Made by a program: the position numbers and the translations under genes
Notes under the pieces: model-generated
The model's input: the letters and a program-made list of their open reading frames with translations, nothing else
The model's database searches: none
What the model was told of the DNA's origin: nothing
Shown: in pieces, positions 9,781 through 17,948 of the stretch
How positions within the stretch are numbered: the first letter of the stretch is position 1
Layout: each line of letters opens with the position of its first letter
Assembly (NCBI RefSeq): GCF_904063065.1
Contig: NZ_CAJFCL010000006.1
Location: 186,001 to 250,000 of the forward strand
Reading direction: 5' to 3'
Length of the DNA stretch: 64,000 bases
Source: Pseudomonas paraversuta
GTDB taxonomy: Bacteria; Pseudomonadota; Gammaproteobacteria; Pseudomonadales; Pseudomonadaceae

Positions 9781-10794
9781 TCACCAGGTCACGCCAAAAC
9801 CCGCGCTGTAGCGGGTTTTGTTGAGCGTATTGTCATTGCCCCCACCGCTGCCGATCAGATCTTTTTCAGCCTTGAGGTTTAACGAAGCCCACTCGGTGAC
9901 TTTGTAACGCAGGCCGATTTCGGCATCCAGGCTGTAATCCGAAGCGCCTTCCAGAGGCTTGCCCAACTCTCCGTTGGTGAAGAGCGAAACCGTTTTGCCC
10001 AACAGAAAGCGGTTGTAGTCCCACTTCATGGCCAATGAGTAGAAGTTGTCCTTTTGGCCGTCGGAGTATTCATAGTCAGTGCGGTTCAACAGTGAACCCA
10101 GGGAGAAAGACCCCAGCTCGTCATCCCAGAACTGGTAGCCCGGGCCAGTACCCACAGTGCGCTGGCGGGAAATGTCTTCCACTTTGTCTCTTTTGTAGGT
10201 CAGCCGGCCTTGCCAGTACCATTTTTCGTCAATGAAATGGTCAAGGGCATATTCGGCGCTCCAGTTATCGGTGGTCACCACGTCGTTCTGGAACTCGCGG
10301 TTGTACTCACCTTCGGCATGGTGACGCCAGGCCCCATGGCGGGCAGTGGTCTTGAAGTCGATGTCGTAGTCGTCGGTCTTTTTCTCGGCACGCTTGTAGT
10401 CCAGCGCGACATCGACGTTACCCTTCCAGACCAGATCTTCAATCACTGGCTTGGGCTTGATGATCTGCTCGATGCTGGACAGTTCTACCGTTTTCGGTGC
10501 TTCTCCGTTGGCCAGGGTGACCTTGCCGTCCCCTGCCGCCGTTAGCGACTTGGCCTTCTCGCCAACATAAGCATCCTGCTTGACCAGCAATTCCTGATCG
10601 CTTTCCAGGGTTTTGACTTGCTTCCAGTCAACGGGAATAGTCCCTGCGTATTCGGTCTGAATGAGCAACTTGCCACCATCAAACACTTTGATCTTGCCGC
10701 TCAGGCGGTCACCATTTTTCAACCACACTGTATCGGCAAGCAAAGGCGTAGACACATTCAAGACAGCAAGGCATAACAGGGTTCTGGACAACAT
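9781..10794 (-). CDS. DUF481 outer-membrane beta-barrel protein
   Basis: 337 residues. Sec signal peptide about 1-20 (cleavage near PLLADTV), a small periplasmic beta domain (LKNGDRLSGKIKVFDGG), and a DUF481/YdiY-like beta-barrel region of alternating strands ending in the outer-membrane signature GFGVTW with terminal Trp. The family has no firm function; related salt-induced YdiY of E. coli is also uncharacterised. The gene is monocistronic with no clear partner. A stem-loop with a T-run on the plus strand overlaps its 3' end (see findings). Confidence 0.82.
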   Translation of the reverse strand: MLSRTLLCLAVLNVSTPLLADTVWLKNGDRLSGKIKVFDGGKLLIQTEYAGTIPVDWKQVKTLESDQELLVKQDAYVGEKAKSLTAAGDGKVTLANGEAPKTVELSSIEQIIKPKPVIEDLVWKGNVDVALDYKRAEKKTDDYDIDFKTTARHGAWRHHAEGEYNREFQNDVVTTDNWSAEYALDHFIDEKWYWQGRLTYKRDKVEDISRQRTVGTGPGYQFWDDELGSFSLGSLLNRTDYEYSDGQKDNFYSLAMKWDYNRFLLGKTVSLFTNGELGKPLEGASDYSLDAEIGLRYKVTEWASLNLKAEKDLIGSGGGNDNTLNKTRYSAGFGVTW

Positions 10795-10960
10795 AAGCAG
10801 ATGCGAAACTCAGATTTGCGAAAAAGTGCCGGCATTATCCTGATGGACACACCCCAGGCAAAGAAAGACCGGATGTATCCCCTGTAGTTCATTTCCCGGG
10901 ATCGATGAACAAAGCATCTGCTTTATTTTTTAAGGTCCTGTCACTGAATCCGGTTCACCT

Positions 10961-11314
10961 ATGAGTACAGCCACCAGCCACCAGCCATCCCCCGCCGAAA
11001 TCCGCCGTACGGCGTTGTATTCGACACTCATGCAGGTTCCCCCGGGTTATGTGGTGACCTATGGCCAGCTCGCCGAACTGGCGGGCCTGGGCCGGGCGGC
11101 ACGCTGGGTGGGGCGCACGCTCAGCCAGCTGCCCGAAGGTTCCCGCCTGCCCTGGCACCGGGTACTGGCCGCCGGGGGGCGCATCAGTTTGCCAGCAGGT
11201 AGCCCCTCAGGTGATGAGCAGCGGGCGCGTTTGCGCAGCGAAGGCCTGATGATTGTGAATAGTCGGGTGGATTTACAACGCCATGGCTGGCGCCCGATAG
11301 AGCACTACGGTTAG
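10961..11314 (+). CDS. MGMT-family alkyltransferase-like protein (Atl)
   Basis: 117 residues. The DNA-binding half of O6-methylguanine methyltransferases is present (VTYGQLAELAGLGRAARWVG), but the active-site motif PCHRV is PWHRV. The alkyl-accepting Cys is therefore Trp, the hallmark of ATL proteins. These bind O6-alkylguanine and flag it to nucleotide excision repair rather than removing the alkyl group. A small single-domain protein, 42 nt ahead of ampG and on the same strand; cotranscription is possible but functionally unexplained. Confidence 0.88.
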   Translation: MSTATSHQPSPAEIRRTALYSTLMQVPPGYVVTYGQLAELAGLGRAARWVGRTLSQLPEGSRLPWHRVLAAGGRISLPAGSPSGDEQRARLRSEGLMIVNSRVDLQRHGWRPIEHYG

Positions 11315-11356
11315 AGTGCGCCCTTTGATTCCGCAATCAGAGGCAGACTCGAGTCC

Positions 11357-12901
11357 ATGCCCCGTAAAACCTGGCGCGAAGCGCTAGCTGCCTATTCCAG
11401 CCCCTCAACCCTTGTACTGTTGCTGCTCGGTTTTGCCGCCGGTTTACCGTACATGCTGGTGTTTTCAACGCTTTCTGTCTGGTTGCGCGAAGCCGGTGTG
11501 GCTCGGGAAACTATTGGCTATGCAAGCCTGATCGGTCTGGCATACGCCTTTAAATGGGTGTGGTCGCCGCTGCTCGATCAATGGCGCCTGCCGCTCCTCG
11601 GAAAACTTGGCCGACGCCGCTCATGGCTGGTGCTGTCCCAGACCCTGGTGATCCTCGGCCTGATCGGCATGGGCTTTTGCGACCCGCAAAAACATCTTTC
11701 CTGGCTGATTGCCATTGCTGTTGTCGTGTCGTTCGCGTCTGCCACCCAAGACATTGCCGTGGACGCCTACCGCCTGGAAATTGCCGACGACAGCCGTCAG
11801 GCCGCGCTGGCAGCCAGCTACATGTCCGGTTACCGGGTGGCGGCCTTGCTGGCCACTGCTGGCGCCCTGTTTTTTGCCGAAGGTTTCGGTTCAACGGGCT
11901 TCAACTATAAGCACTCCGCCTGGACCGGCACCTATGTGCTCTTCGGCCTGCTGATGGTTCCGGCGCTGCTGACCACCTTTTTCATGCGCGAACCACCGGT
12001 ACCACTACGCACCCAGCTGCAGGCAGGACGTTATAGCTTTGGTCACCAGCTGGCGTCGGTTTTTGTCCTGATCGTGCTCCTGGTCTCGGTTCCGGCGATG
12101 TTCACCCAGCTCTATAACACCGACTTTGCCGGGGTATTGTTTGAAGGCGTGAGCCCGGTCAACCTGGTACTCGAAGACCGGGCTTTCCTGCGTGCCATCC
12201 TCTACACCCTGCTCACTGTGCTCTGCCTGTCGTCCATAGGCCGGCGCGGGCTCGCGCCGGTGCTGACACCGGTCAACGACTTTATCCTGCGGTATCGCTG
12301 GCAAGCCTTTCTGCTGCTTGGGCTGATCGCCACCTATCGCATGTCGGACACCGTCATGGGGGTCATGGCCAACGTTTTCTACATCGACCAAGGGTTCACC
12401 AAGGATCAGATCGCAGGCGTGAGCAAGATTTTCGGCCTGATCATGACCCTGGTTGGCGCCGGCATGGGCGGCTTGCTGATCGTGCGGTTCGGCATCTTGC
12501 CGATCCTGCTGATTGGCGGTGCGGCTTCGGCAGGCACCAACCTGCTGTTTATGCTGCTGGCCGACATGGGCCCCAACCTGCAGATGCTGGTTGTCACCAT
12601 TTCACTGGACAACTTCAGCTCCGGCCTGGCGACTTCGGCGTTCGTGGCGTACCTGTCGAGCCTGACCAACCTCAAGTTTTCCGCCACCCAATACGCCCTG
12701 CTCAGCTCAATCATGCTGCTGCTACCGCGTCTGATGGGCGGTTATTCAGGGGTCCTGGTGGAAAAGTTCGGTTATCACAACTTCTTCATCATCACTGCCG
12801 TCATGGGGGTCCCCACCCTGCTGCTGATCAGTCTGCACTGGTATCAGGAAAGCCGCCGGGCACGCCTCAACCCCCCGGTAAATCTCGAAAAAGTCCCGTA
12901 A
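11357..12901 (+). CDS. ampG: AmpG-type muropeptide permease (MFS)
   Basis: 514 residues, about 14 membrane segments. The N-terminal half matches AmpG: LLLLGFAAGLPYMLVFSTLS, then GLAYAFKWVWSPLLDQW, GRRRSWL, and ATQDIAVDAYRLE. AmpG imports GlcNAc-anhydroMurNAc-peptides for cell-wall recycling and thereby provides the inducer signal for chromosomal AmpC. Pseudomonas genomes can carry more than one AmpG-like gene; this is the classical-length one by appearance. No ampR/ampC is nearby. Confidence 0.88.
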   Translation: MPRKTWREALAAYSSPSTLVLLLLGFAAGLPYMLVFSTLSVWLREAGVARETIGYASLIGLAYAFKWVWSPLLDQWRLPLLGKLGRRRSWLVLSQTLVILGLIGMGFCDPQKHLSWLIAIAVVVSFASATQDIAVDAYRLEIADDSRQAALAASYMSGYRVAALLATAGALFFAEGFGSTGFNYKHSAWTGTYVLFGLLMVPALLTTFFMREPPVPLRTQLQAGRYSFGHQLASVFVLIVLLVSVPAMFTQLYNTDFAGVLFEGVSPVNLVLEDRAFLRAILYTLLTVLCLSSIGRRGLAPVLTPVNDFILRYRWQAFLLLGLIATYRMSDTVMGVMANVFYIDQGFTKDQIAGVSKIFGLIMTLVGAGMGGLLIVRFGILPILLIGGAASAGTNLLFMLLADMGPNLQMLVVTISLDNFSSGLATSAFVAYLSSLTNLKFSATQYALLSSIMLLLPRLMGGYSGVLVEKFGYHNFFIITAVMGVPTLLLISLHWYQESRRARLNPPVNLEKVP

Positions 12902-13003
12902 CAGCCCGGGGGATTCCAGCTCCCCCGTCCGCCCTGTACGCCAACCCATCTCGGCCGTACAATGCCCAGTCATTTCTAGTCATCAGCACGGCAACGACTA
13001 ACC

Positions 13004-14719
13004 ATGCGCACCAGTCAATATTTGCTCGCCACACAGAAAGAAACGCCTTCCGACGCGGTCGTTATCAGCCATCAGCTGATGCTGCGCGCCGGCATGATTC
13101 GCAAACTTGCTTCCGGCCTGTACACCTGGCTGCCCATGGGCCTGCGGATCATGCGCAAGGCCGAAGCCATTGTTCGCGAAGAAATGAACGCAGCCGGCGC
13201 TCTCGAAGTGCTGATGCCGAGCATTCAACCGGCTGAGTTGTGGCAGGAATCAGGCCGCTGGGAAGAGTACGGTCCCGAGTTGCTGCGCCTCAAGGATCGC
13301 CACGGCCGCGAATTCTGCGTGGGCCCGACCCACGAAGAAGTCATCACCGATCTGTGCCGCAACGAGCTGAACAGCTATAAACAGTTGCCGATCAACCTGT
13401 ACCAGATCCAGACCAAATTCCGTGACGAAATCCGTCCGCGCTTCGGTTTGATGCGCGGCCGCGAATTCATCATGAAGGACGCCTACTCGTTCCATGCCGA
13501 CAACGCTTCGCTGCAGGTCACCTATGACCGCATGCACCAGGCCTACTGCAATGTATTCACCCGTCTGGGCCTGAACTTCCGCCCGGTAGAAGCTGACAAC
13601 GGCTCCATCGGCGGTGCCGGCTCCCACGAATTCCACGTGCTGGCCGAGTCTGGCGAAGATGACATCGTGTTCAGCAATGCTTCGGACTACGCGGCCAACA
13701 TCGAAAAAGCCGAAGCCATCCCGACTGAAACCTCGCGCGCGGCAGCCACCGAAGAACTGCGCCTGGTCGACACGCCTGACGCCAAGACCATTGCTCAACT
13801 GGTTGAAGGCTACAACCTGGCGATCGAGAAAACCGTCAAGACCCTGATCGTTCACGCTGCCGAAGAAGGCAAACTGATCGCACTGGTCATTCGCGGCGAT
13901 CACGAGCTGAACGAAATCAAGGCCGGTAACCATCCGCTGGTGGCTAGCCCGCTGACCATGGCTTCGGACGCAGAATTGCGTGACGCCATTGGCGCAGGCG
14001 CAGGCTCCCTGGGCCCGTTGAACCTGCCACTGCCATGCATCATTGATCGTTCGGTCGAGCTGATGAGCGACTTCGGCGTCGGTGCCAACATCGATGACAA
14101 GCACTACTTCGGCGTGAACTGGGAGCGCGATCTGCCTGTACCTACCGTTGCCGACCTGCGCAACGTGGTGGCTGGCGACCCGAGCCCGGACGGCAAAGGC
14201 ACGCTGGAAATCAAACGCGGTATCGAAGTCGGTCACATCTTCCAGCTGGGCACCAAGTACAGCGAAGCGATGAAGTGCCAGGTACTGGGCGAGAACGGCA
14301 AGCCCGTGACATTGGCAATGGGCTGCTACGGCATTGGGGTTTCCCGTGTGGTCGCTGCTGCCATCGAGCAGAACAACGACGAGCGCGGCATTATCTGGAG
14401 CGATGCCCTGGCACCTTTCCAGGTGGCACTGGTACCACTGCGCTATGAAACCGAAGCCGTTCGCGAAGCGACTGACAACCTTTACGCCCAACTCACGGCC
14501 GCCGGTTTTGAAGTTCTGCTGGACGACCGCGACAAGAAAACCAGCCCTGGCATCAAGTTCGCCGACATGGAACTGATCGGTATTCCGCACCGGATCGTCG
14601 TCAGTGACCGTGGCCTGGCCGAAGGCAACCTGGAATACAAGAGCCGTACCGAAGCAGAAGCGCAAGCCCTGCCCGTTGCCGATGTCCTTGCATTCCTTCA
14701 GGCGCGCATCAGCCGCTGA
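13004..14719 (+). CDS. proS: prolyl-tRNA synthetase
   Basis: 571 residues, bacterial-type ProRS. Class II motifs are visible: motif 1 region [15 protein letters not shown], motif 2 [17 protein letters not shown], motif 3 [17 protein letters not shown]. The YbaK-like editing insertion for Ala-tRNA(Pro) lies between (about 230-390), and the anticodon-binding domain is at the C-terminus. It charges tRNA-Pro. The next gene, a lipoprotein, starts 17 nt after the stop. Confidence 0.97.
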   Translation: MRTSQYLLATQKETPSDAVVISHQLMLRAGMIRKLASGLYTWLPMGLRIMRKAEAIVREEMNAAGALEVLMPSIQPAELWQESGRWEEYGPELLRLKDRHGREFCVGPTHEEVITDLCRNELNSYKQLPINLYQIQTKFRDEIRPRFGLMRGREFIMKDAYSFHADNASLQVTYDRMHQAYCNVFTRLGLNFRPVEADNGSIGGAGSHEFHVLAESGEDDIVFSNASDYAANIEKAEAIPTETSRAAATEELRLVDTPDAKTIAQLVEGYNLAIEKTVKTLIVHAAEEGKLIALVIRGDHELNEIKAGNHPLVASPLTMASDAELRDAIGAGAGSLGPLNLPLPCIIDRSVELMSDFGVGANIDDKHYFGVNWERDLPVPTVADLRNVVAGDPSPDGKGTLEIKRGIEVGHIFQLGTKYSEAMKCQVLGENGKPVTLAMGCYGIGVSRVVAAAIEQNNDERGIIWSDALAPFQVALVPLRYETEAVREATDNLYAQLTAAGFEVLLDDRDKKTSPGIKFADMELIGIPHRIVVSDRGLAEGNLEYKSRTEAEAQALPVADVLAFLQARISR

Positions 14720-14736
14720 ATCCAGATAGAGACGTC

Positions 14737-15690
14737 ATGTTCAATCGAAACACCCTGACCCTCGGGGGCGCCGCCATGTGCGGCGCCCTGCTGCTGAGCG
14801 GCTGTGCCAATCACATGTCGCAACGCAGCGAACACGAGGAGCGCATCGAGCGCAAACTACTGGCCCACAGCCTGCAGATTGATGTCGGTTCACCTTCGGT
14901 GCTGGAGCTGCCGCAACGCCGTGTGCGCATCAACGAACAAAAGACTTTTGAAGTCACTGAGTTCGATGTCACCCGTCATTACGACCGCTACACGCCCTAT
15001 CAGCCCTGGCGCGAGATCTATGAAGTGCCACTGGGTGCGGTGGCGATTGTCGCCGGGGTGGGCGCCAATGTGCTGAACGTGTTCATGTTTGGGCAACTGC
15101 CTGACAGCGTGACCAAAGACTGGATCAACTACGGTTTCGCCGGCGTGAACCCGGCCATGAACGTACAGTCCCACGGTCGCGCCGAGCAGAACCTGGCAGG
15201 GATCGAGGATGTTCAGCGCGACAAGCGCCTGGAATATTCGAGCCTGCCATGGGCTGAGCGTCCGGTGGTGGTAAAAGCCGGCAAACAGACCCACGAACTC
15301 ACCACCGACCGCAATGGCGTGTTGCGCCTCAACCTGCTGGACAGCCCTTTTGCCGAGCAGGACCTGAATCACATCGGCAAATTGACCATCATGGTTGAGG
15401 ATGCCCAGGACGAGACCCACTCGGACTCGACCCTGTCGATCAGCAGTGGCCTGCGCGGAAAGCTGCTGGAAGCGCACAACTTGATCTACGACGACCTTGA
15501 GGGTGACGACGTCAACCAATGGGTGCATCGGGTCAAGCGCCTGTCGGAACTGGGTCTGGAAGAAGAAGCCAGCGAACTGGAACAAAGCCTGATCGAACTC
15601 ACCCGTAACGATCCCGAGTTACAACGTGAATTCCTTCAATCCTTGACCAAAAATGCCGGTCGGCTGGTGGCTGATCCCGGGATCAGCTAA
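14737..15690 (+). CDS. putative lipoprotein of unknown function
   Basis: 317 residues. The N-terminus is a lipoprotein signal with lipobox LLLSGC, lipidated Cys at 23; the next residues are ANH, so outer-membrane sorting is expected. A hydrophobic segment (VAIVAGVGANVLNVFMFGQ) lies near residue 110, and the C-terminal 80 residues are charged and helical. I do not recognise a named domain. It starts 17 nt after proS and is probably co-transcribed with it. Its stop overlaps the convergent dinB stop by 4 nt. Confidence 0.75.
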   Translation: MFNRNTLTLGGAAMCGALLLSGCANHMSQRSEHEERIERKLLAHSLQIDVGSPSVLELPQRRVRINEQKTFEVTEFDVTRHYDRYTPYQPWREIYEVPLGAVAIVAGVGANVLNVFMFGQLPDSVTKDWINYGFAGVNPAMNVQSHGRAEQNLAGIEDVQRDKRLEYSSLPWAERPVVVKAGKQTHELTTDRNGVLRLNLLDSPFAEQDLNHIGKLTIMVEDAQDETHSDSTLSISSGLRGKLLEAHNLIYDDLEGDDVNQWVHRVKRLSELGLEEEASELEQSLIELTRNDPELQREFLQSLTKNAGRLVADPGIS

Positions 15691-16748
15691 CGCCTGAACA
15701 GCTCCAGCTGTTCAAACCCGTTGTTCAAGTCCTGCAAACGCACACCAAGCCCGAGCAATCGAACGGGCTTGGAACCGCGTGCAAATGCCTGACTCAATAA
15801 ATCCTGGTAACTCTCAAGATCAAGCCCCGCACCGGACTGCTCCAGTGTGGTCTGGGTGAAATCGTGAAATTTCACTTTAACGAACGGCTTGCCGGGACGA
15901 TAACTGCTGTCGATGCGGGCAATGCGTCCATTAAGGGTCGCGAGCAGCTCGGGGAGTTTGCTTAGACAGCTGGCCAGATCAGGCAAATCCGTATCGTAGG
16001 TATTTTCAACACTGACCGACTGACGTCGGCTGTCGCTCTGCACCAGACGCTCATCTATCCCGCGTGCCAAACCCCACAATCGCTCACCGAAACTACCGAA
16101 TTCACGCACCAGCGCCAGCTTGTTCCAGTCCCGCAATTGCAGGCAGGTTTCAATCCCCAGCCGTCCAAGCTTGTCGGCCGTGACTTTGCCCACCCCATGC
16201 AGCTTATTGACCGGCAACGCCGAGACAAAATCCTCGACCTGATCCGGAGTGATCACGAATAGTCCGTTGGGTTTCTTCCAGTCACTGGCGATCTTGGCCA
16301 GGAATTTATTGGGCGCCACACCGGCAGACACGGTGATGTGCAACTGGTTGGACACACGGCGCCGGATATCCTGGGCGATACGCGTAGCGCTGCCGGCAAA
16401 ATGCGGACTGTCAGACACATCCAGATAGGCCTCATCCAGCGACAGCGGCTCAATCAGCTCGGTGTAATCACGCAGGATGCCGTGTATCTCTCTGGAGGCT
16501 TCTTTATAGGCATCCATCCTGCCATTGACGATGACCAGATCCGGACACAATTTCAGTGCATGTCTGGACGCCATCGCCGAACGCACGCCAAAAGCCCGCG
16601 CTTCATAGTTACAGGTAGAAATAACCCCACGATGGTCAGCCGAGCCCCCGACTGCCATGGGCTTGTTCGCCAGACTCGGATCATCACGCATTTCAATAGC
16701 GGCGTAGAAACAGTCACAGTCGACATGGATGATTTTGCGCTGGGTCAT
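15687..16748 (-). CDS. dinB: DNA polymerase IV (Y family)
   Basis: 353 residues. Catalytic metal ligands lie in IHVDCDCFYAAIE (D10) and SLDEAYLDV, followed by the thumb HhH segment LHGVGKVTADKLGRLGI and a C-terminal little-finger domain. The C-terminal QLELFRR is a likely beta-clamp-binding motif (Q-L-x-L-F). It performs error-prone translesion synthesis. A LexA-type box lies 58 bp upstream (16806-16821), so SOS induction is expected. Confidence 0.95.
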   Translation of the reverse strand: MTQRKIIHVDCDCFYAAIEMRDDPSLANKPMAVGGSADHRGVISTCNYEARAFGVRSAMASRHALKLCPDLVIVNGRMDAYKEASREIHGILRDYTELIEPLSLDEAYLDVSDSPHFAGSATRIAQDIRRRVSNQLHITVSAGVAPNKFLAKIASDWKKPNGLFVITPDQVEDFVSALPVNKLHGVGKVTADKLGRLGIETCLQLRDWNKLALVREFGSFGERLWGLARGIDERLVQSDSRRQSVSVENTYDTDLPDLASCLSKLPELLATLNGRIARIDSSYRPGKPFVKVKFHDFTQTTLEQSGAGLDLESYQDLLSQAFARGSKPVRLLGLGVRLQDLNNGFEQLELFRR

Positions 16749-16805
16749 GTAGGGCGGTGTTCTTTATAGGGTAGGCAATACAGAAGATCAGTATGTCACC
16801 GGGAA

Positions 16806-16821
16806 CTGTATATAGCACCAG
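16806..16821. promoter_or_regulatory. LexA (SOS) box of dinB
   Basis: CTGTATATAGCACCAG fits CTGT-N8-ACAG with one mismatch and has A/T-rich flanks (AA before, TA after). It lies 58 bp upstream of the dinB start codon. Confidence 0.7.
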
Positions 16822-16996
16822 TAGTGTGGATTCTCCCCGACAGGCGTGGGAAATACCGCTCATGAATTTGTTTTTCTAATCGAATTACACCCTCTAATAG
16901 AGCTGGACCCCATACGCTACCTGCCCTGTAGCCGTTTTTATAACCCGCACTTTTATCTAAGCGATTGAACCAGAACACTTTTATCTAAATTAAGGT

Positions 16997-17024
16997 TTGA
17001 CAGCCCAGCGTATCGCTGTAGAAT
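16997..17024 (+). promoter_or_regulatory. sigma-70 promoter of initiator tRNA copy 1
   Basis: TTGACA, 16-bp spacer, TAGAAT. A start about 7 nt beyond the -10 would place the transcript 5' end just ahead of the tRNA at 17037. Confidence 0.7.
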
Positions 17025-17036
17025 CCACCCCACAGA

Positions 17037-17113
<77 letters not shown>

Positions 17114-17119
17114 AACATC

Positions 17120-17151
17120 GAAAAAGGCTACTCGAAAGAGTGGCCTTTTTT
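17120..17151 (+). terminator. terminator of tRNA-fMet copy 1
   Basis: Stem AAAAAGGCTACTC-gaaa-GAGTGGCCTTTTT with a T-run, 7 nt after the tRNA. Confidence 0.85.
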
Positions 17152-17334
17152 GTGCGCGCCTGTTTTATGACCCGCCGCACAAAGAGCGATCTGCTCGCAA
17201 CAACCTCTCCCCTTGTACAGCGGAACAATCTTGAAGACCGGGGAGCTCTCCTGCAGGATCGAGCCGACCAGGATCAGGCCGTCGCCTGAAAACCAGCTGC
17301 ATTGATCTTATTTAGTGCATTTTCGCATTAAAGG

Positions 17335-17362
17335 TTGACTCCCCAGCGCATCACTGTAGAGT
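17335..17362 (+). promoter_or_regulatory. promoter of initiator tRNA copy 2 (weaker)
   Basis: TTGACT, 16-bp spacer, TAGAGT. This is the same layout as copies 1 and 3 but with one extra mismatch in each hexamer, suggesting lower activity. Confidence 0.6.
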
Positions 17363-17374
17363 GCGCTCCACAGA

Positions 17375-17451
<77 letters not shown>

Positions 17452-17456
17452 AACAT

Positions 17457-17487
17457 AAAAAGGCTGCTCGAAAGAGTGGCCTTTTTT
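17457..17487 (+). terminator. terminator of tRNA-fMet copy 2
   Basis: Same hairpin as the other copies with one change in the stem (GGCTGCTC), which restores a pair that copies 1 and 3 have as a mismatch or wobble. Confidence 0.85.
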
Positions 17488-17571
17488 GTGCCCGGGTGTT
17501 TTTGCTCCCCCTCCCCGACCGGAGGCGCAGGATTAAATCCGGACATTTCAATCGCTTACGAGATTCAGGGG

Positions 17572-17599
17572 TTGACAGCCCGGCGATTCGCTGTAGAAT
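17572..17599 (+). promoter_or_regulatory. promoter of initiator tRNA copy 3
   Basis: TTGACA, 16-bp spacer, TAGAAT, nearly the same sequence as the copy 1 promoter through to the tRNA start. Confidence 0.7.
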
Positions 17600-17611
17600 C
17601 CACCCCACAGA

Positions 17612-17688
<77 letters not shown>

Positions 17689-17694
17689 AACATC

Positions 17695-17726
17695 AAAAAA
17701 GGCTACTCGAAAGAGTGGCCTTTTTT
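17695..17726 (+). terminator. terminator of tRNA-fMet copy 3
   Basis: AAAAAAGGCTACTC-gaaa-GAGTGGCCTTTTTT, like that of copy 1. Confidence 0.85.
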
Positions 17727-17948
17727 GTGCGTGCTCGAAAAGTCTGCAATAGACGACCAGCGAAAAATAAACATCATATTTCTGAAAATCCGTTCGACTA
17801 TGCTGTGGGCCGGCAATTACCTTTTTTTCAAACGCCAAACCTGAACCTCAGACAAACAACTGGCAATATTTTGAAAAACTTTAGCCAAAAGGATTGGTAA
17901 CTTGAGTTTATGCCCCCATCCTGTCGCGCACGATCCACGAGGTGATTG

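Noticed and set aside
13250..14665. 471-codon frame antisense to proS
   Set aside because: Shadow of a high-G+C gene; no motif, and proS is fully accounted for.
16796..16978. 60-codon minus-strand frame upstream of dinB
   Set aside because: It overlaps the dinB LexA box and promoter region, has no SD and no recognisable content.
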